Notes: generated by a model from the sequence alone, not told the origin. Numbered from the stretch's first letter, positions 1-49,769 are shown. The stretch: 64,000 nucleotides of DNA from Streptomyces coffeae (GCF_016741875.1 NZ_JAERRF010000020.1:62001-126000), one strand, 5' to 3'. Program-made: numbers and translations.

Positions 1-395
1 CTTCTTGGTGTGCAGTGACACCGACACCCTCCCCAGAGGCAACGTCGGCCTTTCATGACCACAACGGGAAGTGAAGGCCGACGTCACGCCGGACAAAGAC
101 TTTGCCAACCGTCCACCCGGGTGAGCGAGTCCGATGTTTGTGCCGGCCGCGACCGTGGCGAAGGACATCCCTTGGAGTGCCCGGATGGCGTCGGTCGTGA
201 GCTTGCCGGAAGCGCTGGAGGCTGATGCCCAGGTCCGGGTCGAAGCACTGACTCCCAGGTATCTCGGTCGCATGACGGATGTTGCTCGACGGCCCAACCA
301 CCATGCTGAAGCATCGATCCTGCGGTGCCTGCCACATCAGTCGAGGAATCGTTCATCCGTCATGTCGCTCGCAGTTGAGTGGTATGCGCCGTGGA
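1..395. other. Left-edge stretch, no gene supported
   Basis: I see no convincing gene here. Several short open frames cross the stretch on both strands, but none has a recognisable domain, a good ribosome binding site or coding-like third-position GC. The base composition is less GC-rich than in the polyketide genes. It could be a decayed flanking region. Confidence 0.5.
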
Positions 396-908
396 ATGCC
401 CAAGGGGGAGATCTTGAATCCCAACGGCCGGATCAGTTCGCGGGTTAAGAGAGTAGGAGGATATCTGGCTCTGGCCGCGGCTCTTGCGGGAACATTGCTC
501 TTCCTTATGGCGGAGGTGGAGCTGAATTCGGATTACGGCCCTCCAGCCGACGCCTATCGCTCGATCGCTGTTGGACAGACATGCGCGACGAAGCTTGGAC
601 CAGAATATGACGTCTCGTGCGGACGTGCGGGACTAGGAGACATGCGGTACACCTGCCCCAAAGGAACCTTCGGGAGATGCCCGGAAACGACGGCTATCAC
701 GGTGAGAAACGTTGGAGGATCCGATGTACACGTCAGCGTCATCAGCGGTCCTCGTCAGGGGCAACGAAACACTGGAGGACTCTCCCGGCTGCGGCCTGGG
801 GACACAGTGACCCTGACTCCCGCCGCCGGAGATCTCTATCTCTTCGATATAACCATGCAGGCGGTAGGCGCAAGAGGCGGTGCGATAGAGGTAGTCAATA
901 TCTTCTGA
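396..908 (+). CDS. Small membrane-anchored or exported protein of unknown function
   Basis: The protein is about 170 aa and I do not recognise its family. The N-terminus is basic (two Arg and a Lys near residues 11-17) and is followed by a hydrophobic segment from about residue 20 to 38 (GGYLALAAALAGTLLFLM), so it is probably a signal anchor or signal peptide. The rest is polar and beta-rich, with four cysteines (motifs QTC, VSC, YTC, GRC) that could form two disulfides outside the cell. The ATG at 396 is chosen because it places the hydrophobic segment close to the N-terminus. ATG 384 and ATG 279 are in the same frame, and none has a strong ribosome binding site. The gene sits 930 bp left of the biosynthetic operon, is less GC-rich, and shows no link to it. 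The frame is probably real; its function is open. Confidence 0.55.
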   Translation: MPKGEILNPNGRISSRVKRVGGYLALAAALAGTLLFLMAEVELNSDYGPPADAYRSIAVGQTCATKLGPEYDVSCGRAGLGDMRYTCPKGTFGRCPETTAITVRNVGGSDVHVSVISGPRQGQRNTGGLSRLRPGDTVTLTPAAGDLYLFDITMQAVGARGGAIEVVNIF

Positions 909-1047
909 CTTCCACTCAGGAATCTCCCTATGGCTGGGCGGCGTAGCGGCTCGGCTGGGGTGGAGCGCCAGCAAGGCAAAGTCGCGACTCGTGTACTGAC
1001 AACTCCGTTCGGAGTGGAAGATCGCTGAACCCTCGGAGGCGCGTCGC

Positions 1048-1068
1048 CTGTCCCGGAATCCGGGACAG
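1048..1068. repeat. Perfect 9-bp inverted repeat with 3-nt loop
   Basis: CTGTCCCGG, then AAT, then CCGGGACAG. The arms are perfectly complementary. It lies 140 bp after the stop of the upstream small gene. It may be a terminator hairpin for that gene or a small operator. There is no T-run after it. Confidence 0.45.
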
Positions 1069-1313
1069 CGGCGTGAACAGCGGCGCGCCGGAGCCGTAGA
1101 CTCTGCGGCACCACGACCACTTCCGCCATCGAGGAGGTGGGCCCGCCGCAGTAAGTCCGGCACGTGCTGAGGCAGGCTCCTGACGGCTCGTCGGCCTGCG
1201 GAAAACCGATAAGCCGGCCGCCCAAGAACTCAAAGTGGCCCCGTCATCTGCGGGTACAGCTACTGCGTGAGTAAGTGCCGCACAGCCCTCACCGCTTCGC
1301 ACCGATCACTGAC

Positions 1314-1369
1314 CTCGAACTTTCGTGACGGTCCGTCGGTTCTTTGGCGGGCCGTCACGAAGATTCGAG
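1314..1369. repeat. 22-bp inverted repeat, terminator-like or element end
   Basis: Left arm 1314-1335 begins CTCGAAC and ends GGTCCG. Right arm 1348-1369 begins CGGGCC and ends ATTCGAG. Nineteen of 22 positions pair around a 12-nt loop. A hairpin this strong between two transcription units would fit a rho-independent (bidirectional) terminator insulating the operon from the left flank. The arms could instead be the ends of a decayed mobile element. Confidence 0.5.
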
Positions 1370-1710
1370 GCTAAGGAGAAGAGTGCGCCGAAACAGGAAC
1401 CCAGGACCGACCCGCGCCCGTGACACCAGCTCGCGGGCAATGCGACGGACAGCCAACTGGCCGGTTCCGTGGCGCAGTGTGTTCCTATGCACATCCTCGA
1501 GAGCCAGTTGACTCTTGCCGTGATCCAATCAGCCTGCAAAACTTATGGAAGGGTCGTGGTCCCCTTCCGGAGGAAGGGCCCCCCGCATTGACTTCCCGCC
1601 GGCCGAGGCCCCGGCGGACCCCCCACGCGATTCAAAACGTTCCCCCCAACCCCGATGGAACCCCCAGCCTCCCCCACCATTATCCGGCTTTTTCTCGTCC
1701 GTCTTTTCTT

Positions 1711-1727
1711 GTTCACACCGTGTTAAC
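1711..1727. promoter_or_regulatory. Palindromic operator candidate upstream of the operon
   Basis: GTTCACAC-C-GTGTTAAC is a 17-bp near-perfect palindrome: 7 of 8 half-site positions are symmetric. It lies 114 bp upstream of the first ATG of the operon (1841), in the only A/T-rich part of this intergenic region. A -35-like TTGTTC (1709-1714) overlaps its left half; the -10 (around 1732-1738, AATTGAT) is weak. The shape fits a dimeric repressor or activator site. No regulator gene is present in the window to assign to it. Confidence 0.4.
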
Positions 1728-1827
1728 ACAGAATTGATGGATCAGGAGCGTCACCACGTCCCCTCGCCGCGGTGCTCGCCCGCACACCTGAGCCAATCGC
1801 ACGGCCCGTCCGGTCCGTCGCGGCTGT

Positions 1828-1834
1828 GAGAGGA
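1828..1834 (+). promoter_or_regulatory. Ribosome binding site setting the E1alpha start
   Basis: GAGAGGA with a 6-nt spacer before ATG 1841. It favours this start over in-frame codons further left (for example at 1772), which would add about 23 residues not typical of E1alpha. Confidence 0.7.
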
Positions 1835-1840
1835 AAACTC

Positions 1841-2749
1841 ATGAAGTTAGACAATGCAGACCTTGAACTCTTGCTGCTGATACGTCACTTCGAGCGCGCG
1901 TTACTGGAACTCTTCGAAGCCGGCCAACTGAACGGCACCACCCACACCTGCCTCGGCCAGGAGTACATCCCCGTGGCCCTGCGCACGCTGCTGGCCGAAG
2001 AGGACTACGTCTTCAGTAACCACCGCGGCCACGGGCACTACTTGGCGCGGTTCGGAGAACCGCACGGGCTGCTAGCCGAAATCATGGGCCGCGAGGGCGC
2101 GGTCTGCCACGGCGTCGGCGGCAGCCAGCACATCCTGCGGGACCGCTACCTGTCCACGGGTGTCCAGGGCGAGAGCATGCCGGTCGCCGTCGGCGCCGCG
2201 CTGCACCTCAAACGCACGGGCTCGACCGGGCTCGCGGCCGTGTTCGTGGGCGACGGGACCTGGGGGGAGGGCTCGGTCTACGAGGCACTCAACATGGCCG
2301 CGTTGTGGCAGGTGCCGCTGCTGGTCCTGGTGGAGAACAACGGCATCGCCCAATCCACCCCGACCACGACGCAGTTGGCGGGCAGCATCGCCGACCGCGC
2401 CGCGGCCTTCGGAGTGCGCCACCACCTCGTACGGTTCCAGGACCTCGATGAGATCAGGACCGTACTGGGCCCGTCCATCGCCCGAGTTCGCGAGGCCGGT
2501 GAACCCCTCGTGGTCGAGTTCCTGACCTCGCGTGTGGGGCCGCACAGCAAAGGCGACGACACGCGACCCGCCGAAGAAGTGGAGCGGGCCGCCGCCCGCG
2601 ACTGGTACCGCCGGTACGCGGCCGCCATCCCCGACCGATTCGGGGCCTGCGACAAGCGCCAGCGTGAACTGGTCGAGCAGATCGTGCACGAAGTGGCGTC
2701 CCGGCCACTGTCCACCTGGGATGAGCGATGCCTGTCACCGAACGCGTAG
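1841..2749 (+). CDS. 2-oxoacid dehydrogenase E1 component, alpha subunit
   Basis: This 302-aa protein is a thiamine-diphosphate-dependent E1 alpha subunit. With the beta subunit it would decarboxylate a 2-oxoacid and pass the acyl group to the lipoyl arm of E2. The ThDP/Mg motif is plain: GDG at about residues 141-143, then NN about 28 residues later (LVENNG). The substrate-channel region with NHRGHGHYL (about residues 62-70) and the VGGSQH segment are also family-typical. The length is short, closer to acetoin-dehydrogenase-type or branched-chain E1 alpha than to a one-chain pyruvate E1. It is the first gene of the operon and overlaps E1beta by 22 bp, so translation is probably coupled. Given the loading module of the first PKS, I infer it makes a branched acyl-CoA starter (isobutyryl or 2-methylbutyryl). 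Other 2-oxoacids cannot be excluded. Confidence 0.9.
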   Translation: MKLDNADLELLLLIRHFERALLELFEAGQLNGTTHTCLGQEYIPVALRTLLAEEDYVFSNHRGHGHYLARFGEPHGLLAEIMGREGAVCHGVGGSQHILRDRYLSTGVQGESMPVAVGAALHLKRTGSTGLAAVFVGDGTWGEGSVYEALNMAALWQVPLLVLVENNGIAQSTPTTTQLAGSIADRAAAFGVRHHLVRFQDLDEIRTVLGPSIARVREAGEPLVVEFLTSRVGPHSKGDDTRPAEEVERAAARDWYRRYAAAIPDRFGACDKRQRELVEQIVHEVASRPLSTWDERCLSPNA

Positions 2750-3744
2750 TGGAGAACCTCAACCACGCCCTGCACGGCCTCTTCGAGCGGGACGGGAGCG
2801 TTTACCTCCTCGGCGAGGACATCAAGGACCCTTATGGGGGCGCCTTCAAAGTCACCCGCGGGCTCTCCGAGCGCTACGGCGACCGGGTACTCGCCACCCC
2901 GCTCAGCGAAGGCGGCATCGTGGGCGTGGCCGCCGGACTCGCGCTCACCGGCGACAAGGCCATCGTGGAAATCATGTTCGGCGACTTCATCGCGCTGGCC
3001 TTCGACCAGATCCTGAACTTCGCCAGCAAGTCGGTTTCCATGTACGGCCGCCGAGTGCCCCTGCGCCTTGTGGTCCGGTGCCCCACCGGAGGCAACCGCG
3101 GCTATGGCCCGACCCACAGCCAGAGCCCCCAGAAGCACTTCGTGGGTATCCCAGGCCTGTCTTTGTACGAACTGTCCCCGTTCCATGAGAACGACGCGGT
3201 TCTGGAGCGTATGTTCCGCAGCGCGGAACCCTGTGTGCTCTTCGAGGACAAGGTGCTGTACACCCGGCGCATGTACCGGGACGGTGTGGTCGACGACCTC
3301 TTCCGGTTCGACTACGCCGATCCCGACCGCGAGTTCGCGCGGGTGCACATCGGGGACCCGGACGACGCCGACGTCGTCCTGATCGCGCCGGGCGGGCTCG
3401 TCGACCGCGCGCTCGCCGCCATGCGCGGGCTGCTGCTGGACCAGGAAATCACCTGCCAACTCGTCGTCCCCTCCCGGCTCTATCCCTTCGACCCCGACCC
3501 TCTGTTGCCCATGCTGGCGGCCGCGGGCCGGGTCTGCGTCATCGAGGAGAGCACGGCCGGCGGAACCTGGGGCAGCGAGATCGCGCAGGCCGTGCACAGT
3601 CGGCTGTGGGGCAAACTCGCGGCGCCGGTGCGGCTGGTGCACTCGGCGGACAGCGTCATCCCCAGCGCCGCCCATCTCGAACGCGACGTCCTGGTGCAGA
3701 GCGACACCATCTACCACGCGGTGCAGGAGATGTTCGTTGGCTGA
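2728..3744 (+). CDS. 2-oxoacid dehydrogenase E1 component, beta subunit
   Basis: The 338-aa partner of E1alpha. Family marks include LGEDI (about residues 28-32), a TPLSEGGIVG segment (about 58-67), FGDFIALAFDQI (about 88-99) and a C-terminal transketolase-like domain with VIEES near residue 272. The beta subunit contributes the pyrimidine-side ThDP contacts and the C-terminal domain that docks on E2. It starts inside the alpha gene (22-bp overlap) and overlaps E2 by 8 bp, which fits one coupled translation unit making a stoichiometric complex. No E3 (dihydrolipoamide dehydrogenase) gene follows, so E3 is presumably the housekeeping enzyme. Confidence 0.9.
   Translation: MPVTERVVENLNHALHGLFERDGSVYLLGEDIKDPYGGAFKVTRGLSERYGDRVLATPLSEGGIVGVAAGLALTGDKAIVEIMFGDFIALAFDQILNFASKSVSMYGRRVPLRLVVRCPTGGNRGYGPTHSQSPQKHFVGIPGLSLYELSPFHENDAVLERMFRSAEPCVLFEDKVLYTRRMYRDGVVDDLFRFDYADPDREFARVHIGDPDDADVVLIAPGGLVDRALAAMRGLLLDQEITCQLVVPSRLYPFDPDPLLPMLAAAGRVCVIEESTAGGTWGSEIAQAVHSRLWGKLAAPVRLVHSADSVIPSAAHLERDVLVQSDTIYHAVQEMFVG
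3725..3729 (+). promoter_or_regulatory. Ribosome binding site for the TTG start of E2
   Basis: AGGAG, 7 nt before TTG 3737, inside the end of the E1beta gene. The residues after TTG (AEIAIPKL) are the usual first strand of a lipoyl domain, so the rare TTG start is well supported. Confidence 0.65.
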
Positions 3745-4939
3745 GATCGCCATACCCAAGCTGAACAACAATGACAGTTCCTACCTCCTCCTCGAGTGGC
3801 TCTTCGACGACGGCGACGAGGTGCCCGCCGACGCGGCCGTCGCTGTACTGGAGACGTCCAAGGCCACCGAGGACCTGATCGCACCGAGCGCCGGCGTGCT
3901 CGAGCGCCTCGTGCCCGCCGGTACCGAGTGCGCGTGCGGCGAACTGATCGGCCGACTGCTCCCCGCCGCTTCCGAGAGCGCTCCCGCCGAGCCTGCCGTG
4001 GCGCGCGCAGCAACGGCGGAGAGCACGGCGATCCCCGGCACGGCGACGGATGCCGGGAAGGTGTCCGTGCTCGTGACCGCCCCCGCCCGTGCGCTGATGG
4101 ACCGACTTGGCCTGGACGAGGCGGCGTTGGCGGAGCTGGACACGAAGGTCGTCAAGCGGGCCGACATCGAGAGGCTGGCCGGGACACGCGGGGCGAGCGC
4201 GGTGAGAGATGCCGCCACGCCCTCCCATCGCGAACCCGCCCCCGACCCCGAACCCGGCCTGCACGAGCTGAGCCCGAACCAGCGCGCCGTATGGACCGTC
4301 GTCAGCGAGTCGCAGCGCACCGTCCCCGCCGCGTTCACCGTCGTGCACGTCGACATGGGACCCGTCGAGGCGAGCGCGGCTCGGCTCGGCGCCATGGCCG
4401 GCGCCCCCGAGTACGTCATCGCCGCCATGGCCCGGCTACGCACCGACTTCCCCCTGTTCTTCGCCGCCCCGGCGCACCCCGGCACCGTGCGGCCGGCCGA
4501 CTCCGCGCACATCGCGGTGACCATCGACGTCGGCAAGGGGCTGTTCACCCCGGTCGTCCGCGATGCCGAGCGGCTGACGGTCGCCGACATCGCCGACGTG
4601 ATGATGGAGTTCCGCATCAAGGCGATCCGCGACGGCTTCCGCGGCTCCGACCTCTCCGGCGGTACCGCGCTGCTCGCGCTGAACAACGATGCCGAGGTGG
4701 TCGTGGCGACGCCCCTCGTCTTCCCCGGCCACACCTGCGCGGCGTCGCTCGCCGACACCCGTGACGAACTGGTGGCCGACGAGAGCGGCGGAGTGCGGGT
4801 GCGGCGGGTGGCCGCGCTCGGCCTCGCCTACGACCACCGGGTGATCAACGGCCGGGACTCCGTGCGTTTCCTCCACGCCCTGCGGCAGCGCCTCGAACAG
4901 CCTGAAGGACTGACCGCCACGCCCAGCGACGCCGGCTGA
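3737..4939 (+). CDS. 2-oxoacid dehydrogenase E2, lipoyl acyltransferase
   Basis: A 400-aa dihydrolipoyl acyltransferase that moves the acyl group from E1 to CoA. Domain order: one lipoyl domain (residues 1-76; the lipoylated Lys lies in ETSKATE, near residue 43), an Ala/Pro linker, a peripheral E1/E3-binding domain (about 113-155, motif APARALMDRLGL), a second linker, and the catalytic domain (about 175-390). The catalytic DHRVINGRD motif is at about residue 370. It starts with TTG, with AGGAG 7 nt upstream. With E1alpha/E1beta it forms a three-gene starter-acyl-CoA supply set; the linkage to an AT-ACP loading unit parallels avermectin-type priming (established for that system). The exact acyl group is an inference. 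Confidence 0.9.
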   Translation: MAEIAIPKLNNNDSSYLLLEWLFDDGDEVPADAAVAVLETSKATEDLIAPSAGVLERLVPAGTECACGELIGRLLPAASESAPAEPAVARAATAESTAIPGTATDAGKVSVLVTAPARALMDRLGLDEAALAELDTKVVKRADIERLAGTRGASAVRDAATPSHREPAPDPEPGLHELSPNQRAVWTVVSESQRTVPAAFTVVHVDMGPVEASAARLGAMAGAPEYVIAAMARLRTDFPLFFAAPAHPGTVRPADSAHIAVTIDVGKGLFTPVVRDAERLTVADIADVMMEFRIKAIRDGFRGSDLSGGTALLALNNDAEVVVATPLVFPGHTCAASLADTRDELVADESGGVRVRRVAALGLAYDHRVINGRDSVRFLHALRQRLEQPEGLTATPSDAG

Positions 4940-5005
4940 CAGGCGCGGTGCAGGGCGCGCCGTACGCCCGCCGGGGACCTGAAGGCCAAGCCAGGAAGAG
5001 GATTG

Positions 5006-22996
<17,991 letters not shown>

Positions 22997-23062
22997 CCAC
23001 GCGAACTGCAGGAACGACACGCACGGCCCGGCAGGTGCCGTGCCGCAGGCGGGAGAACTGAC

Positions 23063-44322
<21,260 letters not shown>

Positions 44323-44326
<4 letters not shown>

Positions 44327-47300
44327 CCGACACCGACTTCCGGTCTCTCCTGGACCAGTACGTGCACGGGAGCCTCGACCGCGAGGCCGTCCGGCACCGA
44401 CTGGAGGCGGCCCGGCCCGCGCGGGCCGACGCCGTCCCGGTCCGGCCCGCGACCGCGGCTCCCCTGCCCGACCGGTCCGCCACGCTGGACATCGCCGTGA
44501 TCGGCATGGCCGGGCAGTTCCCGGGTGCCGCCGACGTGGCGGAGCTGTGGCGCAACCTGACGGCGAGCCGGGTCGCCGTGGGCGAGCTGCCCGACCGCTA
44601 CCTGGCCCCGGACGGCCGGGGCTACCGCTGGGGCGGCGCCCTACCGGATCGCGACGCCTTCGACGCCGGGTTCTTCGGCATCACCGCCATCGAGGCCGAC
44701 TCCATGAACCCGCACCAGCGGCTGCTGCTCCAGGAGAGCTGGCACGCCCTGGAGGACGCCGGTTACGACCCGACGGCACTGCGCGGCTCGCCCACGGGCG
44801 TGTTCGTCGGCGCCGAGCCGGCCCAGTACCTGCACGAGACGCTCAGCGGTGCCTCCGACGCCATCGTCGCCTCCCGACTCTCCTACCACCTCGATCTGCG
44901 GGGCCCGGCCCTCGCGGTCGACACCGCCTGCGCCTCCGGCCTTGTCGCCGTCGACCTCGCCTGCCGCAGCCTGCGCGACGGGGAGACGTCGCTCGCCCTG
45001 GCCGGCGGCGTCCACGCGAGCCTGGACCACCGCTCGCTGAAGGTCATGGAGGAAGCCGGCATGCTCTCGGCGTCCGGCCGGTGCCGCACCTTCGACGCCG
45101 CCGCGGACGGCACCGTCATCTCCGAGGCCGTCGCCGTGCTGGTCCTCAAACGCCTCGCCGACGCCGACCGCGACGGCGACCACATCTACGGTGTGATCCG
45201 TGCCAGCGGCACCAACCAGGACGGCGCGAGCAACGGCATCACGGCCCCCAACGGCGCGGCTCAGGAACAGCTCATCACCGACGTCTACCGCCGCTACGGT
45301 ATCGACCCGGAGCGCATCACCTACGTCGAGGCGCACGGCACCGCCACTCCCCTCGGCGACCCGGTCGAGGCAGGCGCCTTGGTGCGCGCCTTCTGCCGGT
45401 TCACCACCCGCCGCGCCTACTGCGCCGTGGGCAGCGCCAAGGCCCACCTCGGCCACGCCGCCGCGGCCTCCGGCCCGGTCGGGCTGATCAAGGTCCTGCT
45501 GTCCCTGCGCCACGGCCGACTCGTCGGACTGCCCGGATTCGACCGCCTCAACCCGCTCATCGCCCTGGGCGACTCGCCCTTCGTACTGGACGACGCCCGT
45601 CCCTGGCCGGCCGAGCCCGGCCGCCCCCGCATGGCCGCCGTCAGCTCCTTCGGCCACAGCGGCACCAACGCTCACCTGGTGATCGAGGAACACGTCCCCG
45701 CGCCCGCCCCGGACGCCGCCGTGCCCGACCGCCACTTGGTCCCGCTGTCGGCCCGCACCCCGGACCGCCTACGCGCGTACGCCGCCCGGCTCGCCGCTTT
45801 CCTGGAGGACGCGGCGACCGAAGCGCCGGCCTCAGCTCCTGCCCCGGTTTCCGCCGCCGGGAACGGTATGTCCCCGGACCGCCTGCGCCAGCTGCTGGCC
45901 GACGTCCTGGAGGTGGAGCCCGGTCAGATCGCCGAGGACGAGCCCTTCTCCGCCCTCGGCGTGGACCCCGGGCATCTGGCCCGCCTCGAAGCGCTGCTGG
46001 AGGCGGAGCCCGGCACCGTCCATCGGGCCCGCTCCCTCACCGAGTTGGCCCGGCTGCTCGCTCCCGGCGCGCCGGAGCCGGACGCCGCCGTACCGGACAG
46101 GCCGGACCTCGCGACCGTGGCCCACACCCTGCGCCACGGCCGTGAGGCGATGGATACGCGGGCCGCGTTCGTCGTACGGGATCTCGACGAACTGATCGCC
46201 GGGCTGAAGGCGGTGGCGGCGGGCGAGACCGGCATCCCCGGCTGCTACCAGGGCGAGGCGTCCGAGTCCGGGGCGCTCGTCGGCCTGCTCGCGGGCGACG
46301 AGGACCTGGCCCAGACGGTCGGCCGGTGGCTGGCGCACGGGAAGCTCGACAAGGCCGCCGAACTGTGGGCGCACGGCGTGCCCCTGGACGGGAGCACCCT
46401 GCACCCGACCGGCGGCGCACCCCGGAAGGTCCCCCTTCCCGGCTACCCGTTCGCCCGGGAGTACCACGGCAAGGACCGCCTGACCCGGGCCGCAGCAGCG
46501 GCCGGGCCCCGCACGACCGCACCGGCCCCGGCCACCACGGCCGCGCCCGCCCCTGTCCCGGACGTGGCCGCCTCGGCGGTGTCCGCCGCGGCGTCTGTCG
46601 CCACGTCCCCTTCGGCCGAGGCGCCCCTGCCTTCCCCGTCCCCGCAGCCGACGCCCGAACCGCCCCTCCCCGCCCCTGTGGTGACACCGGAGCACCTGGA
46701 GCAGGCCATGCGCCTGTGGATCAGCGAGCTCATCTCGGACACCATCGGCGTCCCCGCGGCGGACATCGCCCCGGACGAACCGCTGGACACGTACGGCGTC
46801 GACTCGCTGGCCCGCACCCGGATGAACCACCAGCTGGCCCTGCTCATCCCCGACGCCTCCCGCACGCTGCTGTTCGAGTTCGCGACAGTGGCCGAACTGG
46901 CGGCCCATCTGGCCACGGAATTCCCGGCGGAGTCACGGCAGCTGACCGACACGCCTCCCCTCGCCCAGCCCCAACCCCCGCCCCCTGCCCCGGTGCCGCA
47001 GGCACCCCCCGCCCCCGTGGCGGCCGAGGAGCCGTCCGCCTCCGCTGCCGAGGTTTCCGCCGAGGACGCCGCCGACGTCCTGGACGGCGTCGCCGTCATC
47101 GGCGTCAGCGCCCGTTTCCCCGGCGCCGAGGACCTGGACGGCTTCTGGGCGAACCTGGTCGCCGGCCACACGGCCGCCGCCGAGATCCCGCCCAGCCGCT
47201 GGGACTGGCGCGAGTACTACGACCCGGCCCCCACAGGCCCCGACCGCTTCCGCAAGAGCCACTCCAAGTGGGGCGCGTTCCTGGACCGGATCGAGGAGTT

Positions 47301-49725
47301 CGACCCCCTGTTCTTCGGCGTGCCACCGCAGGAAGCCCGCAACATCGACCCGCAGGAGCGGCTCTTCCTCCAGGAGTGCTGGAAGGCGATGGAGGACGCG
47401 GGCTGCTCTCCGACGACCCTGCCGGACCGGGTCCGGCGCCGCACCGGGGTGTTCGCCGGCGGCTCCAAGCACGGCTTCGAGCGGCACGGCGACGAGGCGG
47501 GGCTGGAGCTGCCCCGGACGTCCTTCGGCGCGCTGGTCAACCGTGTCTCGTACCAGTTGGACCTGGGCGGGCCCAGCCAGCCGGTGGACACCGCCTGCTC
47601 ATCCGCCCTGGTCGCGATCCACGATGCCTGCGCGAGCATCCGGCGCGGCGAGTGCGACCTGGCCCTCGCAGGCGGCGTCAACCTCTACCTCCACCACTCC
47701 ACGTACTCCGAACTCGCCGTCGCCCAGATGCTGTCGGACCGCCCGGACTGCGCCGCCTTCGGCAGCGAGGCCAACGGCATCCTGCCCGGCGAGGGCGTCG
47801 GCGCGGCGGTGCTCAAGTCATACCGCCAGGCGGTGCGCGACGGCGACCACGTGTACGCCGTCATCCGCGGCACCGCGGTCAACCACAGCGGACGCGGGAG
47901 CAGCTTCACCGCCCCCAGCCCGCAGCGGCAGGCGGAGGTCATCCGGGCCGCGCTCGACCAGGCCGACATCGACCCGCGCACGATCGGCTATGTGGAGACC
48001 GCGGTGAACGGGTCGGTGATCGGCGACGCCGTCGAGATGACCGGCCTGACCCAGGTCTTCGGCGGGCGCACCGGCGCGTCGGGCCGCTATCTGCTCGGCA
48101 CGGTGAAGCCGAACGTCGGCCACGGCGAGGCGTCATCGGGCATGTCCCAGCTGATCAAGGTGCTGTTCGCGCTCAAACACCGGGTGCTGCCGACCACCCT
48201 TCTGCCCCGCGACCTCAACCCAGCCATCGACTTCGCCCGGCTGCCCTTCGAGGTGCCGCGCGCGGCCGTCGAGTGGACGCCGGTCGTCGTGGACGGCGTG
48301 CCCGCCCCGCTGCGCGCCGGAATCAACGGCGTGGGCGCCGGCGGGGTCAACGCCCACCTGGTCCTGGAGGAACCGCCCGCACCCGCCCCGCTCGGGACGG
48401 CCGTCTCGCGCACACCGGCTGTGTTCCCGCTGTCGGTCCGCACCCCGGACCGGCTCGCCGCCTACGTCGACCGCTGGCTGGACTTCCTCGACACCCACCC
48501 GGACCTGGACCTCGCCGCCGTCGCCCACACCCTGCGGACCGGCCGCGAGGCGATGCGCCACCGGCTCGCCGTGGTCGCCTCCGACCTGGCCGAGCTGCGC
48601 CGCTCCCTGCGCCGCTGGGCCGACGGCGACACGGGCGTGGACGGGGTGTACACCGGTGACGCGAAGTCCCCGGCCCCCGCACCGCCCGGTACCGACCCGG
48701 CCGCCCTGGCCCGGGCCTGGGTTTCCGGTGCGGCCGTCGACTGGCCCGCCCACCCTGCCGGGCGAGCCCCGGTCCACGTGCCCGGGCTGCCCACCTATCC
48801 CTTCGAGCCGCGCCGCTGCTGGGCCGACGCCCCGGCGCCCGCGGCCCCGGCCGGGCCACCGACCGGTCCCGCACGGGTCGACGTACCCGAGCCCCCCGCG
48901 CGCCTGTTCTCCTCCTTCGCGCCCTTCCCCGAGCGCGTCCCCGGCTTCTCCGCCAGCCGGGTGCTCCTCGGCCTGAGCCGTGACCCGAAGGAGGAGGACC
49001 TCGTCCTGGAACGGCAGCGCGAGCTGCGGGCCGCGCTCCTGCGCGACGTGCCGCTGGACCGGATGGGCGCCGCGCTGGTCCTGGGCTGCGGGCGCGGCGA
49101 CGACGTCGTCGACCTGGCCGCCCGCCATCCGCGCCTGCTGGTGCACGGTGTCACCGCCGACAAGGCCCGCGCCGAGGCCGCCTCCCTGCGCATCGAGGAG
49201 CGCGGTCTGGCCGGGCACGCCGCCGTCTTCCACGCCCCCGGCCCGCACAACCCGCTCCCGGCGACCTACGACCTGGCTCTCGGCATCGAGGCCGTGTGCC
49301 GCGTCGAGGACAAGGACGCGCTGCTGGCCGGGCTGGACGCGGCCCTGGTCGACGGCGCCCCCGTGCTGCTCGCCGACTACGTGGCCCGGCTGCGCGGCGA
49401 CATCGTCGACCGCGACCTCGGCTTCCACGTGCCGTCCGCCCGGCGGTGGGCGAGCACCCTGGCCCGCCACCGCCTGGCCGTCGAGGAGATCGTGGACCTG
49501 TCTCCGCAGATCGCCCGCTTCCTGGATGACCCCGAGGTGGAACGCAACACCGTCGGACTGCCCGCCGCCGTCCGGGCCGCCTGGCGCAGCTTCTCCCACC
49601 AGGCGGTCTCGCTGGAGCACGGCTGGCTCGCCTACTGCCTGTTCCGGTTGCGCAAGGACGCCCGCAGCGCCGAGGCGGAGCTCCTGGACCTGAACGCGCG
49701 ACGCATCACAGAACCCGTCCGGTAA
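44323..49725 (+). CDS. Trans-AT PKS 3: KS-ACP and KS0-O-methyltransferase
   Basis: 1800 aa. An N-terminal docking segment (residues 1-50) is followed by KS 9 (Cys203, His338 in HGTAT, AHLGH in place of NIGH), a Ser-less ACP-like insert (about 517-575; Pro549 where Ser is expected), ACP (Ser828 in YGVDS), and KS 10 (Cys1092, but ETAVNGS in place of EAHGTGT, Ala1227 for His). The C-terminus (about 1528-1800) is a SAM methyltransferase-like domain with LGCGRGDD, unlike the C-MT domains elsewhere here and closer to O-methyltransferases of trans-AT modules. There is no ACP after it. The ACP at the start of the next protein completes the module, so one non-elongating methylation module is split over two proteins. 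The ATG overlaps the previous stop by 4 bp. Confidence 0.88.
45865..46050 (+). other. Serine-less ACP-like insert after KS 9
   Basis: VEPGQIAEDEPFSALGVDP resembles the helix II region of an ACP, but the Ser position is Pro549 (GVDP). It lies in the same place, between the KS and the AHTLRHGREAM flanking region, as the insert in the previous protein. Two inserts at equivalent sites, both lacking Ser, argue for a structural role. Confidence 0.6.
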
Positions 49726-49769
49726 CCGCAGCGTCCGGGACGCCATCGGATAAGGAGAGAGAACATCAC

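Larger units (their letters stand above)
909..1840. other. Intergenic region left of the biosynthetic operon
   Basis: These 930 bases contain no gene I can support. They hold two inverted repeats (1048-1068 and 1314-1369), a palindromic operator candidate (1711-1727), a C-rich then T-rich tract at about 1570-1710, and the ribosome binding site of the first operon gene. The promoter for the whole operon is expected here, because no later gap exceeds 70 bp. Confidence 0.6.

Noticed and set aside
134..448. Plus-strand open frame of 104 codons
   Set aside because: No family resemblance, no ribosome binding site, and it overlaps the better-supported gene at 396-908 in another frame.
1355..1535. 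Minus-strand fragment with coding-like sequence (LRHGTGQLAVRRIARELVSRA)
   Set aside because: It resembles the tail of some protein, perhaps a transposase, but follows directly after an in-frame stop, has no good start and no family I can name. Too weak to list as a gene remnant.
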